Source of the DNA: Cladobotryum mycophilum
Taxonomy: Eukaryota > Ascomycota > Sordariomycetes > Hypocreales > Hypocreaceae
Assembly (NCBI GenBank): GCA_036429605.1
Contig: JAVFKD010000015.1
Location: forward strand, 1,015,421-1,079,420
Direction: 5' to 3'
DNA: 64,000 bases
The notes beneath the pieces were generated by a model. That model made no database searches. It was not told the origin of the DNA and saw only the letters and a list, made by a program, of their open reading frames with translations. Shown piece after piece: positions 48,859 to 60,318 of the stretch; the stretch's first letter is position 1; every line of letters starts with the position of its first letter. Both the position numbers and the translations under genes were made by a program.

Positions 48859-50847
48859 TCAGAGCCTACCATCAGCCTTGGCCTCTACAACCGTTTGTCA
48901 GAAATGTTGCAGATGAATATGTTGAGGGGTATTGGCGACTAAGATAAACTCACCCTTAACTTGTTCAAATACCTTCAACATCTTGCGACGTGCTCCCAGA
49001 GCATTAACGCCACGGTCCTCCAAAGCCTTATCATCAAGCTCAACGAGCTCAGTCCATTTCATATCCTTCAAGTTGTCGGTGTATTTGTGGAGTCGAAGAC
49101 TACGGAGCCAGCTTGGAATATCCTGTAGTAGGGTAGGATCGGTCGGGTCTTCAGGTGGTTTAGAGCTTCCCCTTCGGCCCCTAGGTGATCGCCCACGCAC
49201 CATGTCGGAATGATCTGATAAGTAGCCTTCATGACCACCCATTCCCAGCGGTCCCAGAGCTACAGAAGGAATACCACTATTAAGCAATCCTGAATTATCA
49301 TAGGCACTCAGGAATCCGTTGTGTTGGGGTGATGCAAAGTGTGACATGGCGCCCATGCTAGTTTGCATAGGAATCCCTGGAGAGCTTGGACGAGACCTCT
49401 GCCCTGCCAAACCTACTCTTTGCTGTGCCTGAAGTGCAAGAACTTGGTCACGGTTCAGGACTTGCCCATGCTCATTAATCATCACGACGTTAGTGCTAGG
49501 GAGAGCAACGTTATGTGATGGAGGTGACATTTGACTGTGCCCACCTATCGGTGCATCGTTCGATCTTGCCCGTCGATATTTGCGAACATCATCCAATGCA
49601 AAGCGGTTGTTGACCGTAGAAAGAGCTGCAAGCTTCATCGCAGTCGCATTGGCGATCATATCGGCTTGCGTACCACTATGATTGCCCGTGCCGAAAGTCG
49701 GTGCCATTGGCGTGTTAACCATAGATGCCCAGTTTCCACTGCCGCCTCCAGCATAAGGTGAGAGGAGGGGCAACTCAGATGGTACGTTGTCGCGGGTAGT
49801 AAGTGTAGTAGTCTGAATTGCTGAATTGCTGGATATCTGTGGCCTTGGTGATCTCAACCCACCCGATGGAGGTGGTTGTACGAACTGACCCATAGGGGTT
49901 TGCGACACGGCGGTTTTAGATGTTGTGACTTGATCACCGCTACTGCCTCCCCATGGGGAAACTGAGGACGAGATAGCGCTTTCGCGAGGCTCTTGAGCAC
50001 CACCTGGAATACCAGAACCCGTGATGGAAGACCGAGGGTCAATAGCTGCGCTATTACGATTTGACGATGGTGGGTTGCCTGTTTGCTGTGTAAATTTTGC
50101 CTTTTCTGTTGCAATAGCAGCAGCTGCGTCGGGGAACATGGCGTTGATTGTAGATGGATCTAGACCAGAATGCCGCTTCGTCGTCGATATGGTCGAGTTG
50201 CGGTTGAATGAGTTTCGAGCCGGGTCAACATTAAGTTTATTCATCGCATCACTGAGTCGGCTTGACATAGGATCTATGGCAAGGTCAATGGAATGGCTTC
50301 GGCAGGTCTAGATCTTGTTGGGCATACCTTTGTCGAATGTTGCTGGCGATAAAACCCCAGACATTGGGTGGTTTTTGCCCATCTGCTGAAGAACCTGGAT
50401 GAAAAATCGGATTTGAACCTGGGTAGTCTGCTGTAGCAGGGCGTATAGGGCAGCCGTCCGCTCGGCTTCGCTCAAAACACGAAACCACTGTTCAATAGCG
50501 CTGAGTTCATCCTTGAAGTCCTGGTCAAGGGTAGCAGCAGCCATCTCCTCCAAAGTTGTCTCATATTGATCGATATCCGCAATCCACTGTTGTGCAATTT
50601 TGTCCTGGGAGTCGGTGTCCAGGCTGGTCGGACCATGAGACGGCTGGGATTGACCATAAAAATCAGAGGATGGTCGGATGCGGCTCGAAGGCGAGGACCC
50701 GGTTAGTGAAGCCATATCAGCGGAGGCGCGGAGCGAGCTGCCAGAGCCGACTGCCCGAGATGAAGGCGGCCTCAGAGATGAGGTGGCCGTGGCTTCGGGA
50801 GTACTATTGCGGTTTCCAACAACGTGATTACCAGACATGTTGAGCAT
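48859..50847 (-). CDS. VTS1: Vts1-type RNA-binding protein (SAM domain)
   Basis: Vts1/Smaug proteins bind stem-loops in mRNAs through a SAM domain and recruit the deadenylase. Three exons, 50,847-50,328, 50,273-48,954 and 48,884-48,859, give 621 residues. The N-terminal conserved region reads QQWIADIDQYETTLEEMA followed by ALYALLQQTTQVQIRFFIQV. Between lies low-complexity S/P/Q/N sequence. The SAM domain is at about 560-615: DIPSWLRSLRLHKYTDNLKD then ALGARRKMLKVFEQVKE. Without the last 69-nt intron the frame would run into an unrelated tail; with it, the protein ends EAKADGRL, like other family members. An ATG nine bases downstream (50,838) is an equally possible start. Confidence 0.92.
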
Positions 50848-52243
50848 TATTTGATCGCCAGAGGCTGCAAAAAACCAGATAGCCAGAAGGGATACCAAGA
50901 AGAGTCGTTGCGGGAAGTGGCGAGAGGGGGTTTAAGGCTGATACAAGAGATCGTCGGCAGACTCCTGCAGCAACCAGCTGGCCTCAAAGGAGTCAACAAA
51001 GAATAGGGACAGTATACGCTATTGCATTTTATGTCAGTTTAACACGGGTCGGGAAAAGCCTGCCGTTGCCACCCTTTTCCCGAACAGCCTCACGTATATG
51101 GTACGGTACCGTCTAGGGGATTTGTGCTGGGCACCGTAGGTCAATGTCGGAAGAGCTCACTGTAAATGACAACAAAAGTTGTCAAAGAAGATATAATGCC
51201 TGCTTCCAGGCAGGCAAAGGGGGCAGTTTATCGATCCAGCCGCTAGTGATGCGGACCAAAGTCCTGCAAAAAGAGATGCTGAAGGCCAGGCCAGCAGAAG
51301 ATGAAGCAAAGCAAGTTGCAACAGGAGCAAATGCGACCGACGTGATAGTACGGAGATACGTTACGCCACAGTTTAGAAGAATCCGGGACTTGGCGCTTGC
51401 ACAGCCACAGGGCATCATTGGAAGAAGAGCAAGCACCTCTCAGTACCTACTTTTAGCTACTGTGGCACATCTTGATGGGAGGAAGGGAGGGGCAGGAAGA
51501 ACATGTGGGTTGAATGATAAAAAATGACGGCTATAAAAATAGTAATTTGGAGAAATAGCTATGAACAAGTTAAGCCAAAAGAAGCGACGGTAATACATGT
51601 GCTTCACTACAGACCATCACACAGTCGTTCCAACAATTAGTTTACACTGGAGCGCACCCAAACATGAAGACACAGAATCTCTATCCAGTGTAGCTATTAA
51701 GGCAAACCATCCTACGACACTCAGTTGACTACAGTACACACACATCATACCTGTTGAGACATGTAAATATTTCCAAAGGAATACTGGGTGAATGGAGATA
51801 CTGGAAGTTGAAAACATCGTAAGACTAGCAGATAGCTATATCGCATGGTTTCATATGATATATTGCGTTGGAATCAACATTAAATCGCAACCGGAAGCAC
51901 TTGGATCAACAGTTTTCAAGGAAGATGGCATTTGTTTCCCTCCATCCGTATGGCGTCATGACAAAAATGCGACTTGAATACATAGAACCTAATAAAACCA
52001 GGTCTCCATTTGATGATGGTGATAGAACATGAGACGAGCGCATTCTCTAGGATGCCATTCGTTTCTAGGATAACTGGAGGTGGCTTTTCGCTCTTGCACT
52101 GAAGGGCGCTTTGTAACTGATCAACTGGATTCGTGATATTTGTGTCTATTGCAAGAGCCCACCAAGCTGTCTGTACTGCCTGTCAAATCACCGTAAATTG
52201 ACCAGCCCCTATCCGATTCTTTTCTTTTCCGCGCGCAAGGAAA
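50848..52243. other. 1.4-kb spacer with one unsupported open frame
   Basis: This spacer lies between the Vts1 5' end and the eL29 3' end. A 127-codon frame on the plus strand (51,144-51,527) starts with ATG and is Arg/Lys/Ala-rich, but it matches no family I know and lies where a long Vts1 leader would be expected. It is not called as a gene. The rest shows nothing coding. Confidence 0.4.
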
Positions 52244-52610
52244 TTAAGCCGTCTCCCGCTTGCCCTCCTTGAGCTCCTTCTATTGTTCCTGTTAGCACGC
52301 AGGTCTACACACTCCCCAGACTTGCAAATATCATACCAAAGCCTTCATTGTACCGTGGAGGGCGTGTCTGTGGTTTCGTCGGAACTTGGGGTCGGTTCCC
52401 TTCAGAGAAGGATATCTCGAGGTCTTAGGCTTCTTGATGCTGGAGACGGGTTAGCGAATTGGCAGGTGAATTCGAGGTTGCCTGACTAACCCATTGCGGT
52501 GCGCCTTGCGCGACTGATTGTGCTGAGATGAGTTCTTTGACTCTGTTGGTTTAATTAATGAGAAAACGAATATCGCTTCAGATTATCTTTGATCATCACT
52601 TACTGGCCAT
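52244..52610 (-). CDS. RPL29: 60S ribosomal protein eL29
   Basis: A small basic protein of the large cytosolic ribosomal subunit. It is hidden in four tiny exons: 52,610-52,604 (7 nt, ATG GCC A), 52,542-52,491, 52,439-52,337 and 52,279-52,244. Together they encode 65 residues, the usual fungal length. The translation begins MAKSKNSSQHNQSRKAHRNG and continues IKKPKTSRYPSLKGTDPKF, RRNHRHALHGTMKAL and KELKEGKRETA, matching eL29 throughout. All introns (61, 51 and 57 nt) have GT...AG ends and consistent phases. The ATG lies in GCCATGG context. The open frame on the opposite strand at 52,283-52,489 is only its shadow. Confidence 0.95.
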
Positions 52611-53122
52611 GGCTGCTCCTGGGGTATCTGCTGTCTTGGAAGATCGATGGTTCCAGTAATACCACGGTTGATGAAAATGTGTGTGATATCGCCAAAATCA
52701 AGCCCTAGAGAAGAAAAGAGTGGGTCACTGTGCTGACTAACACAGCTTTCCCCAAAGAAGATTTGGTGTGTTTGGCAATGCTAGCCGATGACTAACTTTG
52801 GGGATTTCACATGATTAGGAGAAATTTAGGAAAACCAGTCCTCATATTGGACAACCTCTTGGGTACATATACTCCATTCTTGGCAAATCATCCACTTCTT
52901 GACGGAAAAAGGTGGTTTCTCTTTGGGAACAGCAGAAGGCTCAACTTTCTACTCTTTCATGTATAAATAACATGATATTCTATGATATTTGCATTTATGA
53001 TACATCTAGACAACCTAGTGAAATAGACAGCCGTTTCATGTAATTGGAAAAAAAAACCCCATTTCGATCTTTAACCAGCGCCAAATAAAATTCACTTATA
53101 CGATGAGAGTCAAGCTTGAGCA
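52611..53122. promoter_or_regulatory. RPL29 promoter region
   Basis: This spacer lies between eL29 and the stop of the carrier gene, both on the minus strand. It should hold the eL29 promoter and the carrier 3' end. I recognise no specific ribosomal-protein promoter motif and no gene. Confidence 0.4.
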
Positions 53123-54310
53123 TTATGCAGTCGTCAAGGGTTTGGACACAGTGATATTCTGCGCTCCCTTGGCGACCGTGGATGCTAAAGTAGCGGTATT
53201 TCGCAATTGTGTGAGCTGAATCGTCTTGATATATCGTAGAAAGAGGACAAACATAAGCTCAACCCTGCAAACAAGTCAGCTAACGGGAATTACAAAAATG
53301 ACGGACGAAATTACCTTTCCTTGGTCATCATGAGGATGCCCTGGACAAGAAGTCCTTTAAGGATTTGTGGCCCAATTCCTTTGAACAGTCCGAGAAGCCC
53401 TTCGTTTTCAATGATAAACCTCATTACTTCGATGAAGCTCTTAAATGGTTTTCCATTTCGGGATGGTGGGGGCTTGGATTGCAAGCCAACCTTGGCGACA
53501 ATAAGAGGTTGCGTGAGGATTGTTGCCAATGCTTTAGACATGGCACCCAAGGCTAATTCTACGTTAGACAGAGCGCAAGGACGCGTCTAGTTTGGTCCAA
53601 AGACTCACCAAATGCCTCCCAAGGCTTTAAGTTGGCTTTGCCGGGGAAGAAGACGTCTTTCAGTCGCTCATAAGCACCGTACGTGATGGCTGGGTTGATG
53701 ACTAAAACAAGGCTGGCCTTCAAGCCTCTCCATAGGCCAGTGACACCATCAGGACCCTCAACCACTTCTCGTGCAGTGGCCAGCAGGCCTTTTCGCTCAT
53801 CTTTGGCAGAAGTTTGCTGACGGGTCGTCACGACAGCTACGGGAATAGTGAACAGCTGAGCCAGTGCGCCTGCAATAGCGCCCAGAGATAGCTCCATGGG
53901 GGTAGAAGGTGTGGTTATGCCGGCCGATTTGGTATATAATGTTCTGGCAATGGTGTACCAATAGAAGTAGGCAAAGTTGGTCGAGGCTACGCCAACGAGG
54001 GAGCCATTCATGCCGGCATACAGACCCTGTATTCCCTCGTCGGCAACGATTCGTGTGATCGCATCCCATGTCGAAGAGTAATGCACGGCGTCGCTTTCGT
54101 GTTGCGAATTAGAACGGACTTGAACTTGAAGTCGTGTCTTGACACTGCAAGCAGTCAGTTAATCGACAGAGAAGTTGATAAAACTCTTGTCCACTAATTC
54201 TTGACTCACATATCGAGAGGATATACGAGGGCATTGGCCAGAACAGCGCCAGTCGCGCCGGCGACGGCGCGGCCCCAGGGAGAAATGGTGGGTTTGGATT
54301 GTGCAGTCAT
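53123..54310 (-). CDS. ANT1: Mitochondrial-carrier-family protein, peroxisomal ANT1/PMP47 type
   Basis: A six-helix carrier that probably exchanges ATP/AMP across the peroxisomal membrane to support fatty-acid activation. Exons 54,310-54,210, 54,144-53,609, 53,552-53,315 and 53,264-53,123 give 338 residues. Three carrier repeats are visible. Repeat 1 has the signature PLDIVKTRLQ near residue 30, repeat 2 has IPVAVVTTRQQ near 140, and repeat 3 has QPLIVAKVGLQ near 230. In the second and third the canonical PxD/ExxR/K is changed, as is usual in the PMP47 group. Helix segments such as GAVLANALVYPL and FAYFYWYTIARTLY are hydrophobic. PMP47 versus another peroxisomal carrier cannot be settled by eye. 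Confidence 0.85.
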
Positions 54311-54888
54311 GGTATGGAGTGGTTAGACAAGCTTCGCAAAGTAAATGGCATAGACACTCTACGTCAGATGCAATGGGAGACGAAAGGCCTGATGAGGCTG
54401 CCCAAGAACAGCAAGAGTAAGTATGTTTAAGCGATTGTTCCTATCTAGATAGGTAGCTGTGAAGGGAAAAGGTCGATAAAATCAAAGGTTGCGATACCCG
54501 TGCTAGCATGATATCACACCCGACTTCGCGCGAATCTTGGACCTCGGCCTTGAGAATGCGTGCAACATGATTCGGCAAAACTGGCAAAACCGGGGTCTCC
54601 TCTGGATATGGGGAAACATCTGGGGACGACCTCGGTTGATAAGGTCGGTAGAGGTACTAATCCGTACGAGTACCAAATGTATGGTCTGTATAAGTTCAAC
54701 AATGTCATCCATCAGTGACTTATTGCACATAAGAATATTTGTCTTGCAGAAAAACTGTCCATTTTATTGGTTTATTCTGTAAAGTTGGCATCTTATTCCA
54801 TCAAAATTACAGAGTAGATTTCATGTTGAGAGACGTGTACTCCGTAAGGCAACAGAGAAAAAATCACAATTTCAAGAGGTACCTCCTA
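54311..54888. promoter_or_regulatory. Promoter region of the carrier gene, left of the transposon
   Basis: This is the carrier 5' flank up to the TA target site at 54,887-54,888. With 56,745-57,507 it forms the original divergent spacer between the carrier gene and palB, into which the transposon jumped. No gene is seen. Confidence 0.5.
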
Positions 54889-54933
54889 AGTCAGACCACC
54901 CAGGTCCCGACCACCCCCACTTTCCGGCCACCT
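54889..54933 (+). repeat. Left terminal inverted repeat of the pogo-type transposon
   Basis: A 45-bp repeat that is the exact complement of 56,700-56,744. A related CCACCTCATGACC word follows at about 54,947, just inside. Confidence 0.95.
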
Positions 54934-55032
54934 AATTTACGTCCAACCACCTCATGACCTATATCATTCCAACCGCATTTTCTCTACCAATTCTTATCGT
55001 ATCAAAAAGATAATTAGATTTTTGGAATCCTC

Positions 55033-56619
55033 ATGCCTCGTTATACTGAAAATGATATCAAATATGCCATACAAGCTGTTCTGGACGGCTCATCTCTGCG
55101 CGAGGCTTGCCTCAAGTGGGGAGTCCCTAGGACAACCCTTTCAGACCGGATAAAAGGTTCAGCAACAAAGGCAGTTGCTATGGAGCACCTTCAGAGGCTT
55201 TCCAAGGAACAAGAAATACACCTCCGTGAGTGGGTTCTTGGCCAAGCCTCCCTAGGGCTGCCACCAACACATAAGAGACTCAAGGAATTTGCAACCCGGA
55301 TCATCGAGGCTAGTGGTGACCAACGACCACTTGGAAAACGGTGGTTGACCGGTTTTTTAGCTAGAAACCCGGAAGTTAAGACTATCAGAGGCAAGCAAAT
55401 GGATTCTGTACGCATCAACGGGGCTACGACTAAGATTATCAAGGATTTCTTTTACCTGCTGGAGCTACCGTTGATTAAGGGCATCCCCCCAGAAAATCGA
55501 TATAATATGGATGAAACTGGGATCCTAGAAGGCCAGGGAACTAATGGTCTGGTCCTTGGTAGCTCATCAGTTCGTCAGACGATAAAAAAACAACCTGGAA
55601 CGCGTTGTTGGACCACAATCATCGAGTGTATCTCAGCAACAGGTCGGGCTCTTAGTCCGTTGGTTGTTTTCAAGGGCCAGACCGTTCAACAACAATGGTT
55701 CCCTGACGAGATGAGTTTTCTAGCAAATTGGCAATTTGCTGCAACTTCTAAGGGCTGGACAAACAACGAGACAGCCGTAGCTTGGCTACGAGAGGTCTTT
55801 ATCCCCCAGACAAGGAATAGATCAAGCCCAAGAGTTCTTCTGGTTGTTGATGGCCACGGGAGTCATACAACCGATGATTTTATGTACGAATGCTACAGAA
55901 ACAACATATATATCTTATTTTTACCTCCACATACATCTCATGTTCTTCAACCTCTTGATATCTCGATTTTTTCGCCCGTCAAGACAGCCTATCGCAGAGC
56001 TATAGAGAAATACCCAGATGCCTTTGATTCCTCGCCCGCGGGCAAGATGACGTTCCTATGTTGTTATCATACAGCTCGTCTAGCAGCCTTGACATTAAAA
56101 AACATCAAAAACGGGTTCCTTGGCTCTGGGTTGTGGCCAGTTAACCCGGCCAAACCTCTGTTGAGCCGTCTTCTTCTTGAGAACCAAAGGGGCCAAACCC
56201 AAGTTCCAGAAACGCCGAAATTGGTGCCGTTAGAAGCCCAAGAGAACAGGGAACCTAAGACAATTGTTTTTATTACCCCAACAAGGTCCCAGCAGCTTCG
56301 TGGCCTTGTGGATCTATTCCACTTGGACGACCCTGCGATCCGGCTACTATTCAGGAAGATTGGCAAAGGTCTAGACCAACAAAACACCAAGCTGGCCGAA
56401 GCTGATGCCAAAATCAAGGAACTAGAGCATCTTGTTCATGTTTACCGGCCCCGGAAGAGGCAAAAGGTCACAGAAGACTTGAACAGTCGATTTATTAGGA
56501 TTAAGGATGTTCTTGCAACAAGGAAGCGTTACAGAGAGCTATTGGCACCGAACCGGGCTGCAGAATTGATTTCTTCATACAGCTTGCAAGACCTATGTTA
56601 TGAATTTTATCTAGAATAG
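55033..56619 (+). CDS. Pogo-family DDE transposase
   Basis: A 528-residue, intron-free transposase. Residues 1-50 form a psq-type helix-turn-helix (ACLKWGVPRTTLSDRI at 24-39). Residues about 60-130 form a CENP-B-type DNA-binding segment (GLPPTHKRLKEFA, RWLTGFLARNPEV). The catalytic domain has D160 in YNMDETG, D273 in LVVDGHGSH and D309 in HVLQPLD. D273 and D309 are 36 residues apart, the spacing of a DD35D pogo enzyme. The FLGSGLWPVNP motif near 370 and a C-terminal charged coiled coil (about 430-465) are typical of fungal Fot1/Tan1-like transposases. The start is 144 nt inside the left end. No disabling change is seen. Confidence 0.95.
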   Translation: MPRYTENDIKYAIQAVLDGSSLREACLKWGVPRTTLSDRIKGSATKAVAMEHLQRLSKEQEIHLREWVLGQASLGLPPTHKRLKEFATRIIEASGDQRPLGKRWLTGFLARNPEVKTIRGKQMDSVRINGATTKIIKDFFYLLELPLIKGIPPENRYNMDETGILEGQGTNGLVLGSSSVRQTIKKQPGTRCWTTIIECISATGRALSPLVVFKGQTVQQQWFPDEMSFLANWQFAATSKGWTNNETAVAWLREVFIPQTRNRSSPRVLLVVDGHGSHTTDDFMYECYRNNIYILFLPPHTSHVLQPLDISIFSPVKTAYRRAIEKYPDAFDSSPAGKMTFLCCYHTARLAALTLKNIKNGFLGSGLWPVNPAKPLLSRLLLENQRGQTQVPETPKLVPLEAQENREPKTIVFITPTRSQQLRGLVDLFHLDDPAIRLLFRKIGKGLDQQNTKLAEADAKIKELEHLVHVYRPRKRQKVTEDLNSRFIRIKDVLATRKRYRELLAPNRAAELISSYSLQDLCYEFYLE

Positions 56620-56699
56620 AAAAAAACACCAAAAAAACAGTTGTGATGCTGTTGTGTTCATATGATTCCGCTGCGTTCCTTGTGATGTGTGGTGTTTTG

Positions 56700-56744
56700 A
56701 GGTGGCCGGAAAGTGGGGGTGGTCGGGACCTGGGTGGTCTGACT
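56700..56744 (-). repeat. Right terminal inverted repeat of the pogo-type transposon
   Basis: The exact complement of the left 45-bp repeat, followed by the TA target duplication at 56,745-56,746. Confidence 0.95.
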
Positions 56745-57507
56745 TATCAGTACTTTGCCTACGGAGTATAGCACAGGCATCTTACCCATACTGGTACTAG
56801 GGTGGGCCGCAAAGCAGTAGCCGGAAAGTACTTGTACCAGGTATGAGCGGAAACTTCGGATTCAAAGACCTCCAGGGCTGCTTGTTATGTGGTACAGGTA
56901 AGTGCCCTATTGATTTGCCTCCTACTACCTAGGTAGGCATTGTGCGAGAAACGAGACACTGGGGATATTGCCACTTACGCATACCGGATAATGAGTAAAT
57001 TTTGGTTGGTAAATTATCTTACGTATGCCGATGCCAATGGCTTTGAGCGTAAACCAACCCAAGTATCTCTAGGAAACGAACCCAACATACTACTAGGTAC
57101 CTGGTACCTACTGGGTATAGTAGTACTAAGGTAGTCTAATATTCTCTTTGCTTATAAGTACTAATCTTATACCCGGTACTGAGGGGTAGCCTCTTTTTGA
57201 CACTGCCCCGTTTAATAAATAGCTGCAAGAAGTGCATTTACCACTGGCGTTGGAAATATGGCGGTAGGTAGGCTGTCCAACTTCCCACGAGGAGGGATAA
57301 TCGAGAAAATAATACGACGAGGAACGTAGCTCTTGCTAATATTGGCCAGTTTTTATTGCTAAATCATCAACTTCTACTCCGTATGACGTCCGCTTATATA
57401 CTTTTTTCCATCCTCTGCTATCATCCCCTGGGGTTCTAGCTGTAGCTTCGTTCGGCATAATTGGCATAAGACTCGAAGCTGACGCCATGATACAACTACA
57501 CTGAGGC
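56745..57507. promoter_or_regulatory. palB upstream region, right of the transposon
   Basis: This stretch is rich in TAGGTA/GTACCTA words (for example CTACCTAGGTAGGC near 56,926 and GGTACCTGGTACC near 57,097). No gene is seen. No GCCAAG-type PacC cluster was noticed, though I did not search exhaustively. Confidence 0.5.
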
Positions 57508-60318
57508 ATGGAGAGGAGAGCCCAAGTAAGCAGTCAAATCCCACTAATCGCCTCCTGTTCCAATACACAGACTTTACCTGCTACAACAAGTTGACTGACC
57601 ATGTACGACTAGGCCGCAGAGTCTCTGCTAGCAACATCAACTGGCAACGAGGCACTGAAACATGCCATTCGGGCAGCCGAGCTGTATATGCAAGCTGCTG
57701 ATGGTGAAAATGTGACCAAAGCTGAAGGAATTCGGTTACGGCGTAAATGCCGGGAGCTCATTGCTCGTGCAGAACATCTAAAAACACAATTGACAATACT
57801 TTCAGCATCAGCTTCAGCGTCAAAATCGACAACGCCTTCATCGCCACCATTACCTCCCCCTCCCTTTCAAATATAGAGCTTGAAATACTACACCAAGCTT
57901 CGCATCTTCATGGCAGCAATTATCCTATTTGGGAGACTCAACCCTCGGATGCTGAGTTTCGGCGAGGGTCCGATACTGAGATATTCATGTACGTCCTATG
58001 TAGTTAGATACAACGCTGTCGCCCAGGAGTGATTAACCTCTCTTAGAGATAATGCAAACTTTACGCTGTCGTCGATCCAGGAAGCTCATTTTGCAGCCTG
58101 GAGCAGACCACAGGAGCTGTTTGGCTCGGCGGATGGACAAGATGACGATTTTATGCGCCTGGAGAAGACGTGCGATCTAGTACAAGACGTGACGACCGAT
58201 TGTTCAGTTGTTGCCAGTCTTTCCGCGGCTACGACAGTATTAACAGGACGACATTCGGTAGCTAAACTATACCTTCTATATATCAGCAAGTCAAACTAAC
58301 TATCTAGGTTCTCTCAACAATCATTTATCCTTTCGACCATCTGAAAGGACGACCGAAAATCTCACCCATAGGAAAGTACGTGCTGCGTATGAACTTTAAT
58401 GGCTGTTATCGGCGGGTCGTTATTGACGATAGGCTACCCGCTTCGCGTACAAATCGTGCACTCTATGTTATTGATAGGCAAAACCCACGTCTTATTTGGC
58501 CGGCCCTACTGGAAAAGGCTTACCTCAAAGTCAGAGGGGGTTACGATTTCCCCGGGAGCAATTCGGGAACAGATCTTTGGGTTCTCACTGGTTGGATTCC
58601 TGAACAGATCTTTCTTCAAAGGTGCGAGCCACCGTATTTTCTTCTACATCTGGCGCTTTTCTCATTCAATAATTTATACACTTACTGATACTAAGGAGGA
58701 TAGAGAGGATTTTGATGTTGATGAAACTTGGTCAAGAATCAAGGCAGCCTATGAGATGCAGAATGTTGTCGTTACTTTAGGCACGGGGCAAGTCTCAACA
58801 GAAGAAGAAGAAACGATGGGACTCGCTGGAAATCATGATTACGCTGTTCAGGATATATGCTTGAACAGAAACAGCCGCAGTCTGTTGATTAAAAACCCTT
58901 GGTCGTACAACGAAGGCCAACCGACGGCAACTCCAGCTTTACTATCGACATGGGAGCAGAATGACAGTACCCGTACGCCGCCACCTGGTATTTTTGGGAT
59001 GACGATTGAAGAGGTAGCACAACACTTTGAGTCTATGTATCTCAATTGGAATCCAGGATTGTTTCCACACCGCCAAGACCGTCACTTTGCATGGAGTATC
59101 CCGCCCAAATATTTCCATGCATCTTTGGTGCGGAACCCCCAATTCTCCCTTGTATCATCAAGTGGAGGATTAATCTGGATACTTCTGAGTCGACATTTTA
59201 TGGATGCAGAGCTCGAAATTGCACGGAATAGGTCAGATTCCACTACTGCCGATGAGCGTCAACTTGGCTTTATGAATATCTCAGCCTACGAGAATCAGGG
59301 CAAGAGGGTGAATATGAGTGATGGTCAAATCTACCGCGGACCATATGTGGACTCACCACAGACACTTGCTCGGTTCCACGCGTCACCTGGCAAACCATAC
59401 ACAATAGTGGTCGATCAGCAAGAATTACCTTTAGTCAGGTATACATTTACGATTTCAATATTTTCGCACACTCCAGTCAAGTTGCACGAAGCTGAAGAAA
59501 GAATGCCCTATTACACCGAACTAGTGGGCGTTTGGAACAGACGAACAGCCGGTGGGAACTCATCATGCCCAACATATTTCCTCAACCCACAATATAAACT
59601 ATGTATATCTCATAGTAGCCCCGTCTCCATCCTTCTATCCACCGATAACAGCGATATTCATGTCCATGTTGATTTGGTCTGGGGACGTGGAGAGCGAGCA
59701 AACACGGTTAGAGTAAAGGACCTAGTTGCTTCATCTGGCGAGTATCGCCGCGGTTGTGCCTTGGCAGATGTCTCAAAACTCGATACTGGGACTTATACGC
59801 TGGCTTGTTCAACCTTTGAAGCTGGTCAGACAGCTTCATTTGTCTTACGAGTGGCTTCAGCGATGCCTATCTCCCTTGAGCCTATTCCTGCTGCCGCGGC
59901 AGGCAGGCTGCGTACTACTCTCGCACCATTTACACTTCAAGGCGGTAGACAACGATGGCGAGCCATGCTAAGTGTATCATCTCTTACACGGGCCAGTGTA
60001 GCTGTCCGCACTGTTGCCCCGCGATTAGAACCCGACTTAAGGAACGGCCGATCTAGATCAATGATAGTGATTCGCACCTCGGTCGTTCGAGGACATGGAT
60101 CGGAACAGCTTATTCTAGCAGAATCTGACGAAGGGGAATTTCAAGACTCTGCAACAACTATCCGAACGCCCGAATTCGACATAGAGCCAGGACGGACTGA
60201 AGACGATGCTACATGGTTGATATTGGAGAGTACAGGCGTAGATCACACAGCTAGAATGGTCCATGGCGAAATATTTAGCGACTCGCCAGTCCAGATTACC
60301 GCTTGGGAGGTGCAGTAA
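57508..60318 (+). CDS. palB: PalB/Rim13-type calpain-like cysteine protease (apparent one-base frameshift)
   Basis: PalB is the calpain of the ambient-pH pathway that, on the ESCRT-III platform, makes the first cut in the PacC/Rim101 factor. Exons: 57,508-57,525, 57,613-57,988, 58,047-58,257, 58,308-58,621 and 58,704-60,318, about 844 residues (A. nidulans PalB is near this length). An N-terminal MIT-type helix region (about 7-50) is followed by the protease domain. It has Cys184 in TTDCSVVASL, His351 in GNHDYAV and Asn371 in LIKNPWS. C2-like calpain domains (PYYTELVGVWNRRTAGG onward) run to the end. In exon 2 the frame shifts at the C5 run 57,856-57,860; one more C restores it and corrects the next splice phase. 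The long frame beginning at 58,399 is a shadow until exon 5. Confidence 0.9.

Larger units (their letters stand above)
54889..56744 (+). mobile_element. Intact pogo/Fot1-type DNA transposon (1856 bp)
   Basis: Terminal inverted repeats of 45 bp are identical at both ends (54,889-54,933 and 56,700-56,744), starting AGTCAGACCACCCAGGTCCC. Each end is flanked by a TA dinucleotide (54,887-54,888 and 56,745-56,746), the target duplication of Tc1/mariner/pogo elements. The single transposase gene is uninterrupted and normal in base composition, with no RIP-type mutation. The perfect ends and open frame indicate recent insertion and possible activity. Confidence 0.95.

Noticed and set aside
51144..51527. 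127-codon plus-strand frame between Vts1 and eL29
   Set aside because: There is no recognised family and it lies in the probable Vts1 leader; a frame this long can arise by chance in G+C-balanced DNA.
52283..52489. 68-codon plus-strand frame
   Set aside because: It is antisense to the spliced eL29 gene, whose translation matches the family perfectly.
58399..58703. N-terminal part of the 639-codon frame in palB
   Set aside because: It is out of frame with the calpain domain in exon 4; only the part from 58,704 is coding.
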